Shown one piece after another: positions 44,694-53,768 of a DNA stretch of 64,000 nt. The stretch comes from Amaricoccus solimangrovi. Lineage in GTDB: Bacteria > Pseudomonadota > Alphaproteobacteria > Rhodobacterales > Rhodobacteraceae. The notes under the pieces were generated by a model. The model was not told the origin of the DNA and did no database searches. It saw only the letters and a list, made by a program, of their open reading frames with translations. A program made the position numbers and the translations under genes. Position 1 is the first letter of the stretch; the number at the start of each line of letters is the position of its first letter. The stretch is from NCBI RefSeq assembly GCF_006385685.1, contig NZ_VFRP01000018.1, forward strand, positions 1 to 64,000. Reading direction: 5' to 3'.

Positions 44694-45887
44694 TCAGGCC
44701 GCGTCCGGATCGGGCGGGACGGCGAGGAAGAAGCGCAGCATCTCCGCCGAGGCCGAGGGGCCTTCCGGATCGGTGAAGGAGCCGGCCGCGTTTCCGCCCG
44801 ACCAGGCGTGGCCCGCCCCGTCGACGAGCCAGCATTCGAACCGGGGCGTGTCGGCGCCGCCGCTCCGGACGCGGCGCCAGCCGCGCCCGCCGGTGGCGCC
44901 CCGCTCGACCCGCTCCCCGGCGCCGTCGTGCCAGCGCGCGGCGAGCGCCTCCGCGTTCGCCGGGTGCACCACGCGATCGGCGCCGCCGTGAAAGACAATC
45001 GCCCGCGCGGCCCCGGCGCGGGGGCCTGCCGTCGCGCCGCCCTGGCCGCGCATCGCCGCGAAGGCGCTTGCGACGTCGCGCGCCGATCCCCGCGGCAGGC
45101 CCGAATGCACGCCCACGGCGGCGAAGACATCCGGATGCGTCTCCGCGAGCACCGCCGCCATCGCGCCGCCGGCGGAGAGGCCCGCGGCGAAGGTCCGGCC
45201 CGGCGGCAGGCCGAATTCGGTCGCAAGCGCGCGCGCGAGCGATGCGAGGATCGCCGGCTCCCCGGCCTCGCGGCCCTGGTGCCCCGGCTCGAACCAGTTC
45301 CAGCAGCCGGAGACATTCGCCGCGCCCGGCTGTTCGGGATAGGCGACGAGCAGCCTTTCCGTCTCGGCGAGGGCGTTCATCCCGGTCCCGGTCGCGAAAT
45401 CGTCCGGATTCTGCTTGCAGCCGTGCAGCATCACCACCAGCCCGCGCAGGTCCGAGGCGGGACAGGACGGCGTGAAGAGCCGGTAGCGCCGCGTGCCCGC
45501 CGCGCAGGCATGCTCGCGCCAAAGGTAGCGCGCGCCCTCCGGAACCTCGGGGAGGGGAGCCGGGCCGCCGGGCAGGCGCGTACCGAGCCCTTCGAAGAGC
45601 GCGCGCCCCGTCCGGAGCGAACGCACCACCTCGCGCAGCCCCCGCCGCCCGGGGCCGCTCCGGGAGCGGGGCGGGGCGGCGGGCTCCACCACCTCGGCCT
45701 CCACGACATCCGGGGCGATCCGGAACGCGGGCTCGCGGCGCGCGCCGGAAGCGGGCCGGGCGGCTGAGGCAGGCTCTCCGAAGCGCCCGGCGAGCGCCGC
45801 CTGGATGATCGCCGTGGCACCCGCCGGGTCGCTCGCGCGCACGGCTTCGGTGGCCCGGGACATGGCCCGGGCGAAATCGCTGTTCAT
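44694..45887 (-). CDS. PHB depolymerase family esterase (copy 2)
   Basis: A 397-residue paralogue of the preceding gene. It has AAGLSAGGAMAAVLAETHPD (Ser), AIVFHGGADRVVHPANAEA (Asp) and HAWSGGNAAGSFTDPEGPSA (His), with VVMLHGCKQNPDDFATGTGM as oxyanion region. The N-terminus (MNSDFARAMSRATEAVRASD, then a long Ala/Pro/Arg-rich stretch to about 110) differs from copy 1 and lacks a signal peptide. ATG 45887 follows AAGAGAG. With the regulator (45921) and copy 1 (44543) it forms a same-strand group with gaps of 33 and 150 bases, so co-transcription is likely. Substrates could be polyhydroxyalkanoate or ester-linked aromatics; the neighbourhood of the benzoate genes is suggestive only. Confidence 0.85.
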   Translation of the reverse strand: MNSDFARAMSRATEAVRASDPAGATAIIQAALAGRFGEPASAARPASGARREPAFRIAPDVVEAEVVEPAAPPRSRSGPGRRGLREVVRSLRTGRALFEGLGTRLPGGPAPLPEVPEGARYLWREHACAAGTRRYRLFTPSCPASDLRGLVVMLHGCKQNPDDFATGTGMNALAETERLLVAYPEQPGAANVSGCWNWFEPGHQGREAGEPAILASLARALATEFGLPPGRTFAAGLSAGGAMAAVLAETHPDVFAAVGVHSGLPRGSARDVASAFAAMRGQGGATAGPRAGAARAIVFHGGADRVVHPANAEALAARWHDGAGERVERGATGGRGWRRVRSGGADTPRFECWLVDGAGHAWSGGNAAGSFTDPEGPSASAEMLRFFLAVPPDPDAA

Positions 45888-45920
45888 CTCTCTCTTGTCC
45901 TTTCGCGTCGGGGGCGGGCG

Positions 45921-46340
45921 CTAGCCGATCCGGTCGGCGAGCGCCCGTTTCACCTCGGCGCTGGCCTGGAGCGCGCCGAGGACGGTGATGGAGGCGATGG
46001 TGGCCCGGGCCAGTTCGGGCGTCACATCGGGGGCGATGCGCGCGAGGCCCACCACCCGGATCCGCAATTGCTCGCCCGCGGCGCGCACCGCCTCGAGATC
46101 GGCGGCGGTATAGTCTCGCAGCCCGAGATCGAGCGTGTGACGCTCGATCGACCGCGTGACGTCGGCCGCGTGACCCGAAAGCTGGCCCCGGATCGCCGAG
46201 CGGATGAAATCCGTCCGGTTGGAATAGAAGCCCTCCCGTACCAGCAGGTCGATCCGGCCGAGATCGACCGGGCCGAGGTTGATCGTGATCTTCTCGCTTT
46301 CGCCGCCCGCCTCCCGCGCGGGCCGCACCGGGTTCGCCAT
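45921..46340 (-). CDS. Ribbon-helix-helix transcriptional regulator
   Basis: A 139-residue protein with a clear RHH fold in EKITINLGPVDLGRIDLLVR then EGFYSNRTDFIRSAIRGQLS (about 20-55). The C-terminal part (about 70-130) is helical and of unknown type; part of it resembles a coiled segment (AADLEAVRAAGEQLRIRV). ATG 46340 follows GGAG; a longer start is possible at 46367. It lies upstream of the two esterase genes in the same direction and probably controls them. The region 46349-46386 next to its start carries GGATGG repeats spaced by 11 bp, well suited to RHH binding. Confidence 0.85.
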   Translation of the reverse strand: MANPVRPAREAGGESEKITINLGPVDLGRIDLLVREGFYSNRTDFIRSAIRGQLSGHAADVTRSIERHTLDLGLRDYTAADLEAVRAAGEQLRIRVVGLARIAPDVTPELARATIASITVLGALQASAEVKRALADRIG

Positions 46341-46348
46341 CGTAATCT

Positions 46349-46386
46349 CCATCCAACAGGATGGCATATGGATGGTAAATGGATGC
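46349..46386. promoter_or_regulatory. Repeated GGATGG boxes upstream of the RHH regulator
   Basis: A palindrome CCATCCAACAGGATGG (46349-46364) is followed by GGATGG at 46370-46375 and GGATGC at 46381-46386. With the GGATGG at 46359-46364, the three boxes recur every 11 bp, one helix turn. They sit within 50 bases of the regulator start and face the catB side. Confidence 0.7.
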
Positions 46387-46541
46387 TATCAAGGGGCGGC
46401 CCGCGTTTTTCTCGCCATGGCGAGCGGGCGCGGCGGCGCGCTTCCCGCGGGCGGGTATCACCCGAGACCATCCCAGTATTGGACTCCGGCCCCCCGGAGA
46501 CGCCATCCTGAGGGCAAGCCAAACCACTGGGGAACAACGCC

Positions 46542-47684
46542 ATGAGCAAGATCGAGCGGATCGAGACCACCGTTCTCGACATACCGACGATCCGCGGGCA
46601 CGTGCTCTCGATGACGACGATGACGGCGCAGTCGATCGTGCTCGTCCGGATCCGTTTCTCGGACGGCTCGGTCGGGCTGGGCGAGGGCACGTCGATCGGC
46701 GGCATGAGCTACGGGCCCGAGAGCCCCGAGAGCATCAAGGTCGCGATCGACGCCTATATCGCTCCACTGCTGGAGGGCCGCGACGGAAACGACGTGAACG
46801 GCGCGGTCGCGCTGGTCGAGAAGGCGGTGCGCGGCAATCCGATCGCGCGCTGCGCGGTCGAGATCGCGCTCTGGGACGGGCTCGGAAAGCGGCTCGGCGT
46901 CCCCGTCTCCCAGCTTTTCGGCGGCGCGGTCCGCCGCGCGATGCCGGTCGCCTGGACGCTCGCGAGCGGGCATTCCGAGACCGACATCGCCGAGGCGGAG
47001 AAGATGCTCGCGACGCGCCGGCACAACATCTTCAAGCTCAAGATCGGGAAGCGCCGCGTGCGCGAGGATCTCGCCCATGTCGCGGCGATCGCCGACGCCG
47101 TCGGGGACCGCGCGAGCATCCGCGTCGACGTCAACCAGGCCTGGAGCCTGACCGAGGCGCGCCAGGGCCTCGCGGGCCTCGCCGCGATCGGCGTCGATCT
47201 CGCGGAGCAGCCGATCCGGACCGGCTCGCTCGCCGCGCTCCGCGCGCTGACCGAGCGGACCGGGGTCGCGATCATGGCGGACGAGCAGCTGAACGGCCCC
47301 GCCGACGCGCTCGCCGTCGCGGCGGAACGCGCGGCCGACGTCTTCGCGGTCAAGATCGGCCAGTCGGGCGGGCTCAAACGCGCCTCCGAGGTGGTCGCGA
47401 TCGGCGAGGCGGCGGGAATCGGCCTCTATGGCGGCACGATGCTCGAGGCCGGCGTCTCGACCGCCGCCGCGCTGCAGCTCTTCGCGACCGTCGCGCATCT
47501 CGACTGGGGCACCGAACTCTTCGGCCCGCTGCTCATGACGGACGAGATCCTGGCCGAGCCGATCATCTATCGCGACTTCTCGGTCCACCTGCCCGAGGGT
47601 CCGGGCATCGGTGTTGAACTCGACGAGGACAAGGTCGCCTTCCACCGCCGCGACCGCGCCCGGACCCTGCAGGCGGTCGTCTAG
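46542..47684 (+). CDS. catB: Muconate cycloisomerase (enolase superfamily)
   Basis: A 380-residue enolase-superfamily enzyme. The N-terminal capping part holds the muconate-type loop [14 protein letters not shown], then the barrel with the catalytic Lys pair in [10 protein letters not shown], metal ligands Asp in VDVNQAWS, Glu in [10 protein letters not shown] and Asp in [10 protein letters not shown], and Lys in [12 protein letters not shown], ending with [15 protein letters not shown]. This set fits cis,cis-muconate cycloisomerase converting muconate to muconolactone. ATG 46542 follows GGGGAAC. It heads the benABCD group (93 bases to benA). No catC follows, which is unusual for a cat operon. 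Confidence 0.9.
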   Translation: MSKIERIETTVLDIPTIRGHVLSMTTMTAQSIVLVRIRFSDGSVGLGEGTSIGGMSYGPESPESIKVAIDAYIAPLLEGRDGNDVNGAVALVEKAVRGNPIARCAVEIALWDGLGKRLGVPVSQLFGGAVRRAMPVAWTLASGHSETDIAEAEKMLATRRHNIFKLKIGKRRVREDLAHVAAIADAVGDRASIRVDVNQAWSLTEARQGLAGLAAIGVDLAEQPIRTGSLAALRALTERTGVAIMADEQLNGPADALAVAAERAADVFAVKIGQSGGLKRASEVVAIGEAAGIGLYGGTMLEAGVSTAAALQLFATVAHLDWGTELFGPLLMTDEILAEPIIYRDFSVHLPEGPGIGVELDEDKVAFHRRDRARTLQAVV

Positions 47685-47776
47685 CGCCGCCGCGAAGCCG
47701 GCGCGCCCGGCTTCTCCACCCGACCAAGCAACGAAGGCCCCGGGTCACCACCGGCGGCCCATGGAGGAGGATTGCC

Positions 47777-49165
47777 ATGTTCACCCCCGAGGCACTCGAC
47801 GAGATCGACGCCCGGCTCGACGGCATCGTCGAGGACGATCCCGCGCGGGGCGTCTTCCGCGCCCGCCGCGACATGTTCACCGATCCCGAGCTCTTCGAGC
47901 TCGAGATGAAGCACATCTTCGAAGGGAACTGGATCTATCTCGCCCACGAGAGCCAGATCCCGAACCCGAACGACTATTTCACCACCCAGATGGGCCGGGT
48001 GCCGGTGGTCATCACCCGCGACAGGCAGGGCGCGCTCCACGCGCTCGTCAACGCCTGCTCGCACCGGGGCGCGATGCTCTGCCGCTTCAAGCGCGCGAAC
48101 AAGGCGACCTTCACCTGCCCGTTCCACGGCTGGACCTTCTCGAACACCGGCCGGCTGCTGAAGGTGAAGGACCCGAACGGCGCGGGCTATCCCGAGCAGT
48201 TCAACTGCGAGGGCAGCCACGACCTGACGAAGGTCGCGCGCTTCGAGAGCTACCGGGGCTTCCTCTTCGGCAGCCTCAACGCGGATGTCCCGCCGCTCGG
48301 GGAGTATCTCGGCGAGGCGCGGAAGATGATCGACATGGTGGCCGACCAGTCCGAGGACGGGCTCGAGGTGCTGCGCGGCTCCTCCACCTACGTCTACGAC
48401 GGCAACTGGAAGCTCCAGGCCGAGAACGGCGCCGACGGCTATCACGTCTCGGCGGTGCACTGGAACTACGTCGCCACCACCTCGCGCCGGGGCCAGGAGG
48501 GCAAGGAGGACACGATCAAGGCGAACGACGCTTCGAAATGGGCGAAGCAGAAGGGCGGGTTCTATTCCTTCGAGAACGGGCACCTGCTGCTCTGGACCGT
48601 CTGGGCCGACCCGTCGAACCGCCCGCTCCACCCGCGTCGCGACGAGCTCGTCGAGAAGCACGGCGCGGCGAAGGCCGACTGGATGATCGGCTACCTGCGC
48701 AACCTCTGCCTCTATCCGAACCTGTTCCTGATGGACCAGTTCTCCTCGCAGCTCCGCGTGTTCCGTCCGGTCGCCGTCGACAGGACCGAGGTCACGATCT
48801 ACTGCGTCGCGCCGAAGGGCGAGAGCCGGGAGGCCCGCGCCCGCCGGATCCGTCAGTACGAGGATTTCTTCAACGCCTCCGGCATGGCGACCCCGGACGA
48901 TACGGAGGAATTCCGCGCGACCCAGCGCGGTTATGCCGGAGCCGCGGTCGCGAAGTGGAACGACCTGACCCGCGGCGCCACGCAGTGGATCACCGGGCCG
49001 GACGAGGACGCGAAGGCGATCGGGCTCGAGCCGATCCTCTCGGGCGCGCGGACCGAGGACGAGGGGCTCTTCGTCATCCAGCACAAGCAGTGGCGGGAGC
49101 GGATGCGCGCGGCGGTCGCGGAGGAACGCGCCGCCGTCACTCCCGTCGCCCATGCGGCGGAGTAA
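47777..49165 (+). CDS. benA: Benzoate 1,2-dioxygenase large (alpha) subunit
   Basis: A 462-residue Rieske oxygenase alpha subunit. The Rieske cluster ligands are Cys94 and His96 in [11 protein letters not shown] and Cys114 and His117 in [10 protein letters not shown]. The catalytic iron site is around [16 protein letters not shown] (Asp, His, His). The Ben-type C-terminus follows ([20 protein letters not shown]). ATG 47777 has GGAGGAGG upstream. It adds O2 to benzoate with the beta subunit BenB and reductase BenC, forming the cis-diol. It follows catB by 93 bases and precedes benB by 5. Confidence 0.95.
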   Translation: MFTPEALDEIDARLDGIVEDDPARGVFRARRDMFTDPELFELEMKHIFEGNWIYLAHESQIPNPNDYFTTQMGRVPVVITRDRQGALHALVNACSHRGAMLCRFKRANKATFTCPFHGWTFSNTGRLLKVKDPNGAGYPEQFNCEGSHDLTKVARFESYRGFLFGSLNADVPPLGEYLGEARKMIDMVADQSEDGLEVLRGSSTYVYDGNWKLQAENGADGYHVSAVHWNYVATTSRRGQEGKEDTIKANDASKWAKQKGGFYSFENGHLLLWTVWADPSNRPLHPRRDELVEKHGAAKADWMIGYLRNLCLYPNLFLMDQFSSQLRVFRPVAVDRTEVTIYCVAPKGESREARARRIRQYEDFFNASGMATPDDTEEFRATQRGYAGAAVAKWNDLTRGATQWITGPDEDAKAIGLEPILSGARTEDEGLFVIQHKQWRERMRAAVAEERAAVTPVAHAAE

Positions 49166-49170
49166 GCGCG

Positions 49171-49695
49171 ATGAACGCGACGATCGGACTGGAACCCGCC
49201 GCCCGCCGCCTCTCCTTCGAGGCGATCCAGGCCTTCCTCTTCGCCGAGGCCCGCGCGCTCGACGACCGGGAGTTCGACCACTGGCTCACCTTCTACCATG
49301 AGGATTGCGATTTCTGGATGCCGGCCTGGGACGATTTCGACCGGCTGACCGAGGATCCGGAATCCGAGATCTCGCTCATCTACTATCCCGACAAGCAGGG
49401 CATCCGGGACCGGGTGTTCCGGATCAGGACCGACCGCTCCTCGGCGACCAGCCTGCCGGAGCCGCGCACCCAGCACCATATCGCCAATATCGAGGTGCTG
49501 AGCCAGGAGAACGGCGAGATCCGGCTCCGTTTCAACTGGCAGACGCTGAGCTATCGCTACGCGGCGACCGACCAGCACTGGGGCACGTCCTTCTATGTGA
49601 TCGACACGACGGGGGAGACCCCGCTCATCCGGTCGAAGAAGGTCGTGCTGAGGAACGACCACATCCACCACGTCATCGACGTCTACCACATCTGA
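49171..49695 (+). CDS. benB: Benzoate 1,2-dioxygenase small (beta) subunit
   Basis: A 174-residue ring-hydroxylating beta subunit with a typical cone-like fold: FEAIQAFLFAEARALDDREF, then LTFYHEDCDFWMPAWDDFDR, YYPDKQGIRDRVFRIRTDRS and PRTQHHIANIEVLSQENGEI. It stabilises BenA. I place the start at ATG 49171, five bases after the benA stop, because the reading frame extends far upstream in a shadow frame. Length equals BenB of other bacteria, about 165-175 residues. It is followed by benC after 101 bases. Confidence 0.93.
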   Translation: MNATIGLEPAARRLSFEAIQAFLFAEARALDDREFDHWLTFYHEDCDFWMPAWDDFDRLTEDPESEISLIYYPDKQGIRDRVFRIRTDRSSATSLPEPRTQHHIANIEVLSQENGEIRLRFNWQTLSYRYAATDQHWGTSFYVIDTTGETPLIRSKKVVLRNDHIHHVIDVYHI

Positions 49696-49796
49696 CGCGG
49701 CGCGTCCGGACCGGTGGGTGCTTCGCGCCCGCCGATCCCAAAGCGAACCGTGCCAGCCGCCCGGAGACAGGGCGGGCTCCCGGGAGGAACCGAACC

Positions 49797-50816
49797 ATGA
49801 CCTACCAGATCGCACTCAATTTCGAGGACGGCGTGACGCGCATCATCGACTGTGACGAGGACGAACTCGTCATGGACGCCGCCTTCCGCCAGAAGATCAA
49901 TATCCCGATGGACTGCCGCGACGGCGTCTGCGGCACCTGCAAATGCCATTGCGAGAAGGGCGAATACGAGCTCGGCTTCTATCTCGACGAGGCGATGACC
50001 GAGGAGGAGGCGGAGGGGCGCCACATCCTGACCTGCCAGATGACGCCGAAATCCGACTGCGTCGTCGCGGTCCCCGCCTCCTCCGCCGTCTGCAAGACCG
50101 CCGCGGAGGCGGTGAAGGGCGAGGTGATCGCCGTCGACCGGCTCTCCTCCACCGCCTTCGGCCTGCGGGTGCGGCCTGGCAAACCGATCCCGTTCCTGCC
50201 CGGCCAGTATGTCAACATCGGCGTGCCCGGCACCGACCGCCACCGCTCCTATTCCTTTTCCTCCGCGCCCGGCGCGGACGAGGCGAGCTTTCTCATCCGC
50301 GACCTGCCGGGCGGGCTCATGTCCTCCTGGCTCGGCGAGAGGGCGAAGCCTGGCGACGCGCTGGAACTGACCGGGCCGATGGGCGCCTTCTACCTCCGCC
50401 CGATCGAGCGGCCGCAGCTCTGGCTCGCCGGCGGCACCGGGCTCGCGCCGTTCCTCGCGATGCTCGAGCAGGTCGCGGCCGAGGGGACGGAGCATCCGAT
50501 CCGGCTCTTCTACGCCGTGACCCGCGCGGCCGATCTCGTCGAGCTCGACCGGCTCCGGGCGCTCGCGGAGCGGATCGAGGGGCTGACGCTCGTCACCATC
50601 CTCGCCGCCGAGGACGAGACGCACGAGCGCAAGGGCTTCGTGACCGACCATCTGAACCCCGAGGATTTCAACCTCGGCGATGTCGACGTCTATCTCTGCG
50701 GTCCGCCGCCGATGGTCGAGGCGGTGCGCCATCACATGACGGCGCTCGGGGTCACGCCGGCGAGCTTCCATTTCGAGAAGTTCAACCCGACCGAGACGCC
50801 GGCGGTGGCGGCATGA
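49797..50816 (+). CDS. benC: Benzoate 1,2-dioxygenase reductase
   Basis: A 339-residue electron-transfer protein. The N-terminal plant-type 2Fe-2S ferredoxin has Cys40, Cys45 and Cys48 in PMDCRDGVCGTCKCHCEKGE and a fourth Cys in ILTCQMTPKSDC. The FAD domain has DRHRSYSFSSAPG, and the NADH domain GGTGLAPFLAMLEQVAAE with the end LCGPPPMVEAVRHHM. It feeds electrons from NADH to BenA. ATG 49797 is preceded by GGGAGGAA. Its stop overlaps benD (ATGA). Confidence 0.94.
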   Translation: MTYQIALNFEDGVTRIIDCDEDELVMDAAFRQKINIPMDCRDGVCGTCKCHCEKGEYELGFYLDEAMTEEEAEGRHILTCQMTPKSDCVVAVPASSAVCKTAAEAVKGEVIAVDRLSSTAFGLRVRPGKPIPFLPGQYVNIGVPGTDRHRSYSFSSAPGADEASFLIRDLPGGLMSSWLGERAKPGDALELTGPMGAFYLRPIERPQLWLAGGTGLAPFLAMLEQVAAEGTEHPIRLFYAVTRAADLVELDRLRALAERIEGLTLVTILAAEDETHERKGFVTDHLNPEDFNLGDVDVYLCGPPPMVEAVRHHMTALGVTPASFHFEKFNPTETPAVAA

Positions 50817-51631
50817 CCGCCCCGGCCTTCCGGACCGCCGCGGCGGCGCCGGGGCGCTTCGCGGGCAAGGCGCTGGTCGTGACCGGCGCCGCGCAGGGGA
50901 TCGGCCGGCGCGTCGCGGAGCGCGCCGCCGCCGAGGGGGGCGAGGTGCTGATCGTCGACCGCTCGCCCCACCGCGACGAGGTGGTGGCGGCGATCGCGGA
51001 GGCCGGCGGCGTCGCCCATGCCTTCGACGCCGATCTCGAGACCTGGGAGGGCTGCGCCGCGGCGATGGCCCGCGCGGTCGAGCTCCGCGGCCGGATCGAC
51101 GTGCTCGTCAACAATGTCGGCGGCACGATCTGGGCCCAGCCCTACGAACAGTACGAGCCCGCGCAGATCGAGGCGGAGATCCGCCGCTCGCTCTTCCCGA
51201 CGCTGTTCTGCTGCCGCGCCGCGCTCGATCACATGCTGCCGGCGGGGCGCGGGGTGATCGTCAATGTCTCCTCGATCGCGACGCGGAGCCTCCGCCGCGT
51301 GCCCTACGCGGCGGCCAAGGGCGGCGTGAACGCGCTGACCGCCTCGCTCGCCTGGGAGGTGGCCGAACGCGGCATCCGCGTCGTCGCCACCGCGCCGGGC
51401 GGCACCGAGGCGCCGGCGCGCAAGGTTCCGCGCAACCTCGCCCGCGCGCCCTCGCAAGGCACGGACGACAGCACGACCTCGGTGATCGTGAACCAGACCA
51501 TCGGGTCGAGCCTGATGCGCCGCTACGGCACGCTGGACGAACAGGCGGCGCCCATCCTCTTTCTCGCCTCCGACGAGGCGAGCTACATCACCGGCCTCAC
51601 CGTGCCGGTCGGGGGCGGCGATCTCGGGTGA
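50813..51631 (+). CDS. benD: Benzoate diol dehydrogenase (BenD)
   Basis: A 272-residue short-chain dehydrogenase: VVTGAAQGIGRRVAERAAAE (NAD-binding), VLVNNVGGTIWAQPYEQYEP, VNVSSIATRSLRRVPYAAAK (active-site Ser and Tyr-x3-Lys), and SYITGLTVPVGGGDLG at the end. It oxidises the benzoate cis-dihydrodiol to catechol with loss of CO2. It starts at ATG 50813, overlapping the benC stop, so benC and benD are coupled. Only 12 bases separate its stop from the convergent LysR gene. Confidence 0.94.
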   Translation: MTAPAFRTAAAAPGRFAGKALVVTGAAQGIGRRVAERAAAEGGEVLIVDRSPHRDEVVAAIAEAGGVAHAFDADLETWEGCAAAMARAVELRGRIDVLVNNVGGTIWAQPYEQYEPAQIEAEIRRSLFPTLFCCRAALDHMLPAGRGVIVNVSSIATRSLRRVPYAAAKGGVNALTASLAWEVAERGIRVVATAPGGTEAPARKVPRNLARAPSQGTDDSTTSVIVNQTIGSSLMRRYGTLDEQAAPILFLASDEASYITGLTVPVGGGDLG

Positions 51632-51643
51632 GGCGCGCGCGGG

Positions 51644-52540
51644 TCAGCCCTTCCGGGCGAGCCCGCGGGCGACCTCCTGGGCGAGGGTGGCGAACTTGTG
51701 GACATGCACGCCCTGCTCGTCGACGCGCGTGTTGATCGAGACGGCGGTGGTGCCGAGCGGCGGCTCGATCCGGTGGAAGCGGATGCCGTTGCGCGGCGCG
51801 GAACCCACGGATTCCGGCACGACGCAGACGCCCTCTCCGATCGCGACGAGCGAGAGCGCCGTCTGCAGGTCCATCGTGAAGACCCGGTTCGGCACCTCCA
51901 TCCCGAGCGACCGGCACTGTTCGAGCACGAAATCGGCGTAGGAGGGGCGCGGGAATTCCGGGTAGAGGATGAAGTTCTCCGCTCCGAGATCGCGCAGGTC
52001 GACCGGACCCTCGCGGGTGTCGAGCGTGTCGGGCACGGCGACGATGAGCTGCTCGTCGCAGAGCTTGCGCGTCACGAATTCCGGATCCGACAGCGTCGGC
52101 CGCGCGAAGGCGACGTCGATCTCGCGCCGGATCAGCGCGCGGTAGAGGCTCGCGTTGTTCATCGGCATGAGGCTGAGGTTCACACCCGGATAGGCGGCCC
52201 GGAACGCCTTGATGATGTTGGGCAGGATCCCGTAGGAGGAGGAGCCCACGAAGCCGATCCGGAGCCGCCCCTCCGCGCCCTGGCCGAGCCGGCGGATCTC
52301 GAGCTTCATGTCCTCGATGCCGCGCATCAGTTCGCGCCCGCGCTCCTGGAGCCGGGCGCCCGCCTGGGTGAGGGTGATCGCATTGCGGCCGCGGTTGAAC
52401 AGGATCGCGCCGAGTTCCTGCTCGAACTGCTGGATCTGGCGGCTGAGCGGCGGCTGCGCCATGCCGAGCCGCTCAGCCGCCCGGCCGAAATGAAGCTCCT
52501 CGGCGACCGCGAGGAAATAGTCGAGGCGACGGAGGTTCAT
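51644..52540 (-). CDS. LysR family regulator, CatR/BenM-like
   Basis: A 298-residue LysR regulator: MNLRRLDYFLAVAEELHFGR, then the helix-turn-helix AAERLGMAQPPLSRQIQQFE. The effector domain has GFVGSSSYGILPNIIKAFRA and FILYPEFPRPSYADFVLEQC; the last is close to the muconate/benzoate-responsive group. ATG 52540 follows GGTGAG. It converges on benD with only 12 bases between, and is divergent from a second LysR gene. It probably senses muconate or benzoate and acts on ben, cat or both. Confidence 0.85.
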   Translation of the reverse strand: MNLRRLDYFLAVAEELHFGRAAERLGMAQPPLSRQIQQFEQELGAILFNRGRNAITLTQAGARLQERGRELMRGIEDMKLEIRRLGQGAEGRLRIGFVGSSSYGILPNIIKAFRAAYPGVNLSLMPMNNASLYRALIRREIDVAFARPTLSDPEFVTRKLCDEQLIVAVPDTLDTREGPVDLRDLGAENFILYPEFPRPSYADFVLEQCRSLGMEVPNRVFTMDLQTALSLVAIGEGVCVVPESVGSAPRNGIRFHRIEPPLGTTAVSINTRVDEQGVHVHKFATLAQEVARGLARKG

Positions 52541-52856
52541 CGTGGGCTCACCCCGCGTCCGCTTCGTGGCCGCGCTGTCCCGCGCCGTTCTTCTCAGCGC
52601 CGCCGAGAAATGTGTCGGGCGCGAAGGCGCGGGTCTCGCGGCGCGCGCAGCTTCCGCGATCCTCGCCGCGTGCGGAGCGGCGCGTCTCGAGCGGGCGTTC
52701 GGTCGTGTCGGACATGATTTCCTCCCCGGACCCGTCCATGCGATACCTTCGGTATCCGCCTGGCAGGCTTCTCTGCTTGCTTGTCTCCGGTATACTTGCC
52801 TCGCGCCCCGCTTCCCAATACCGTCTCGGTGCCCACGATACCCGGGAGGTATGGCG
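52541..52856. other. Divergent control region of the two LysR genes
   Basis: 316 bases with no gene. It holds the GATACC dyad and the GTATAC box described separately. The stretch 52560-52730 has no recognisable element. Confidence 0.4.
52742..52756. promoter_or_regulatory. LysR-type dyad between the two regulators
   Basis: GATACC-TTC-GGTATC, a perfect 6-bp inverted repeat with a 3-base centre, with a second short palindrome GTATAC at 52790-52795. Related GTAT-N6-ATAC dyads occur before the intradiol dioxygenase (57123, 57171), so one LysR may bind both. Confidence 0.55.
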
Positions 52857-53759
52857 ATGGAGCTGCGGCAGCTCCGTTACTTCGTGGCCGTCGCGCGGGA
52901 GCGGAACTTCACCCGCGCCGCGGAGCGGCTCCACATCGCCCAGCCGCCGCTCAGCCGGCAGATCCAGGCGCTCGAACGGGAGATCGGCGTGCGGCTGATC
53001 GAGCGCGGCGCGCGGCCCGTGCGCCTGACCGAACCGGGCCGGCTCTTCTACGACCAGGCGGTGCAGGCGCTCGAACACGTCGAGGAAATGACCGAGATGA
53101 CCCGGCGGCTGGCCGAGACGGCGCGGACCCGGCTCGGGATCGGCTTCGTTTCCTCGACGCTCTACGGCCATCTGCCCGAGGTGATCCGCCGCTACCGCGC
53201 CGCCCGGCCGGAGGTCGAGATCGCGGTCCACGAAATGACCTCGCTCGAACAGATCGTGGCGCTGAAGGAGGGGCGTATCGACGTCGGCTTCGGCCGCATC
53301 CCGCATGGCGATCCCCAGGTGGCGCGGGTGCTGATGCGCAACGAACCGCTGCGCGCGGCGCTGGCATCGAGCCTCGGTCTGGGGGAGGGACCGTTCCGCC
53401 TCACCGCGCTCGCCGGTCTCCCGATCATCCTCTATCCGAAGGCGCCCCGGCCGAGCTACGCCGATCAGGTGCTGGCGCTCCTGCGCGCGCGCGGCCTGCG
53501 GCCGCCGGTTGTCCACGAGGTGAAGGAACTGCAGACCGCCCTCGGCCTCGTCGCCTCGGAGACGGGCTTCGCGATCGTGCCCGCCTCGGTCGAGCGGCTG
53601 CGGCGCGACAACGTGACCTACGCCGCGCTCGACGAGCCGGAGGCGATCTCGCCCGTCATCATGAGCACGCGCAGGGACGATCCGTCGCCGGAACTGGCGC
53701 TGATCCTGAGGCTCATCAAGCGGATGTACCGCGACCGGGGCATCCCGTTCGGCGTGTGA
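52857..53759 (+). CDS. LysR family regulator, CatM/BenM-type
   Basis: A 300-residue LysR protein: MELRQLRYFVAVARERNFTR, then AAERLHIAQPPLSRQIQALE, nearly identical to the pattern of BenM/CatM. The effector domain has FVSSTLYGHLPEVIRRYRAA and YPKAPRPSYADQVLALLRAR. ATG 52857 has GGGAGG seven bases upstream; an ATG two codons earlier is too near that site. Its best targets are the divergent promoters here and the dyads before the dioxygenase gene. It is divergent from the other LysR gene and convergent with the BenE operon. Confidence 0.88.
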   Translation: MELRQLRYFVAVARERNFTRAAERLHIAQPPLSRQIQALEREIGVRLIERGARPVRLTEPGRLFYDQAVQALEHVEEMTEMTRRLAETARTRLGIGFVSSTLYGHLPEVIRRYRAARPEVEIAVHEMTSLEQIVALKEGRIDVGFGRIPHGDPQVARVLMRNEPLRAALASSLGLGEGPFRLTALAGLPIILYPKAPRPSYADQVLALLRARGLRPPVVHEVKELQTALGLVASETGFAIVPASVERLRRDNVTYAALDEPEAISPVIMSTRRDDPSPELALILRLIKRMYRDRGIPFGV

Positions 53760-53768
53760 GCGTCGCGC

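Noticed and set aside
43266-45767. Plus-strand open frame opposite the esterase genes
   Set aside because: Antisense of two esterase genes that show full catalytic triads.
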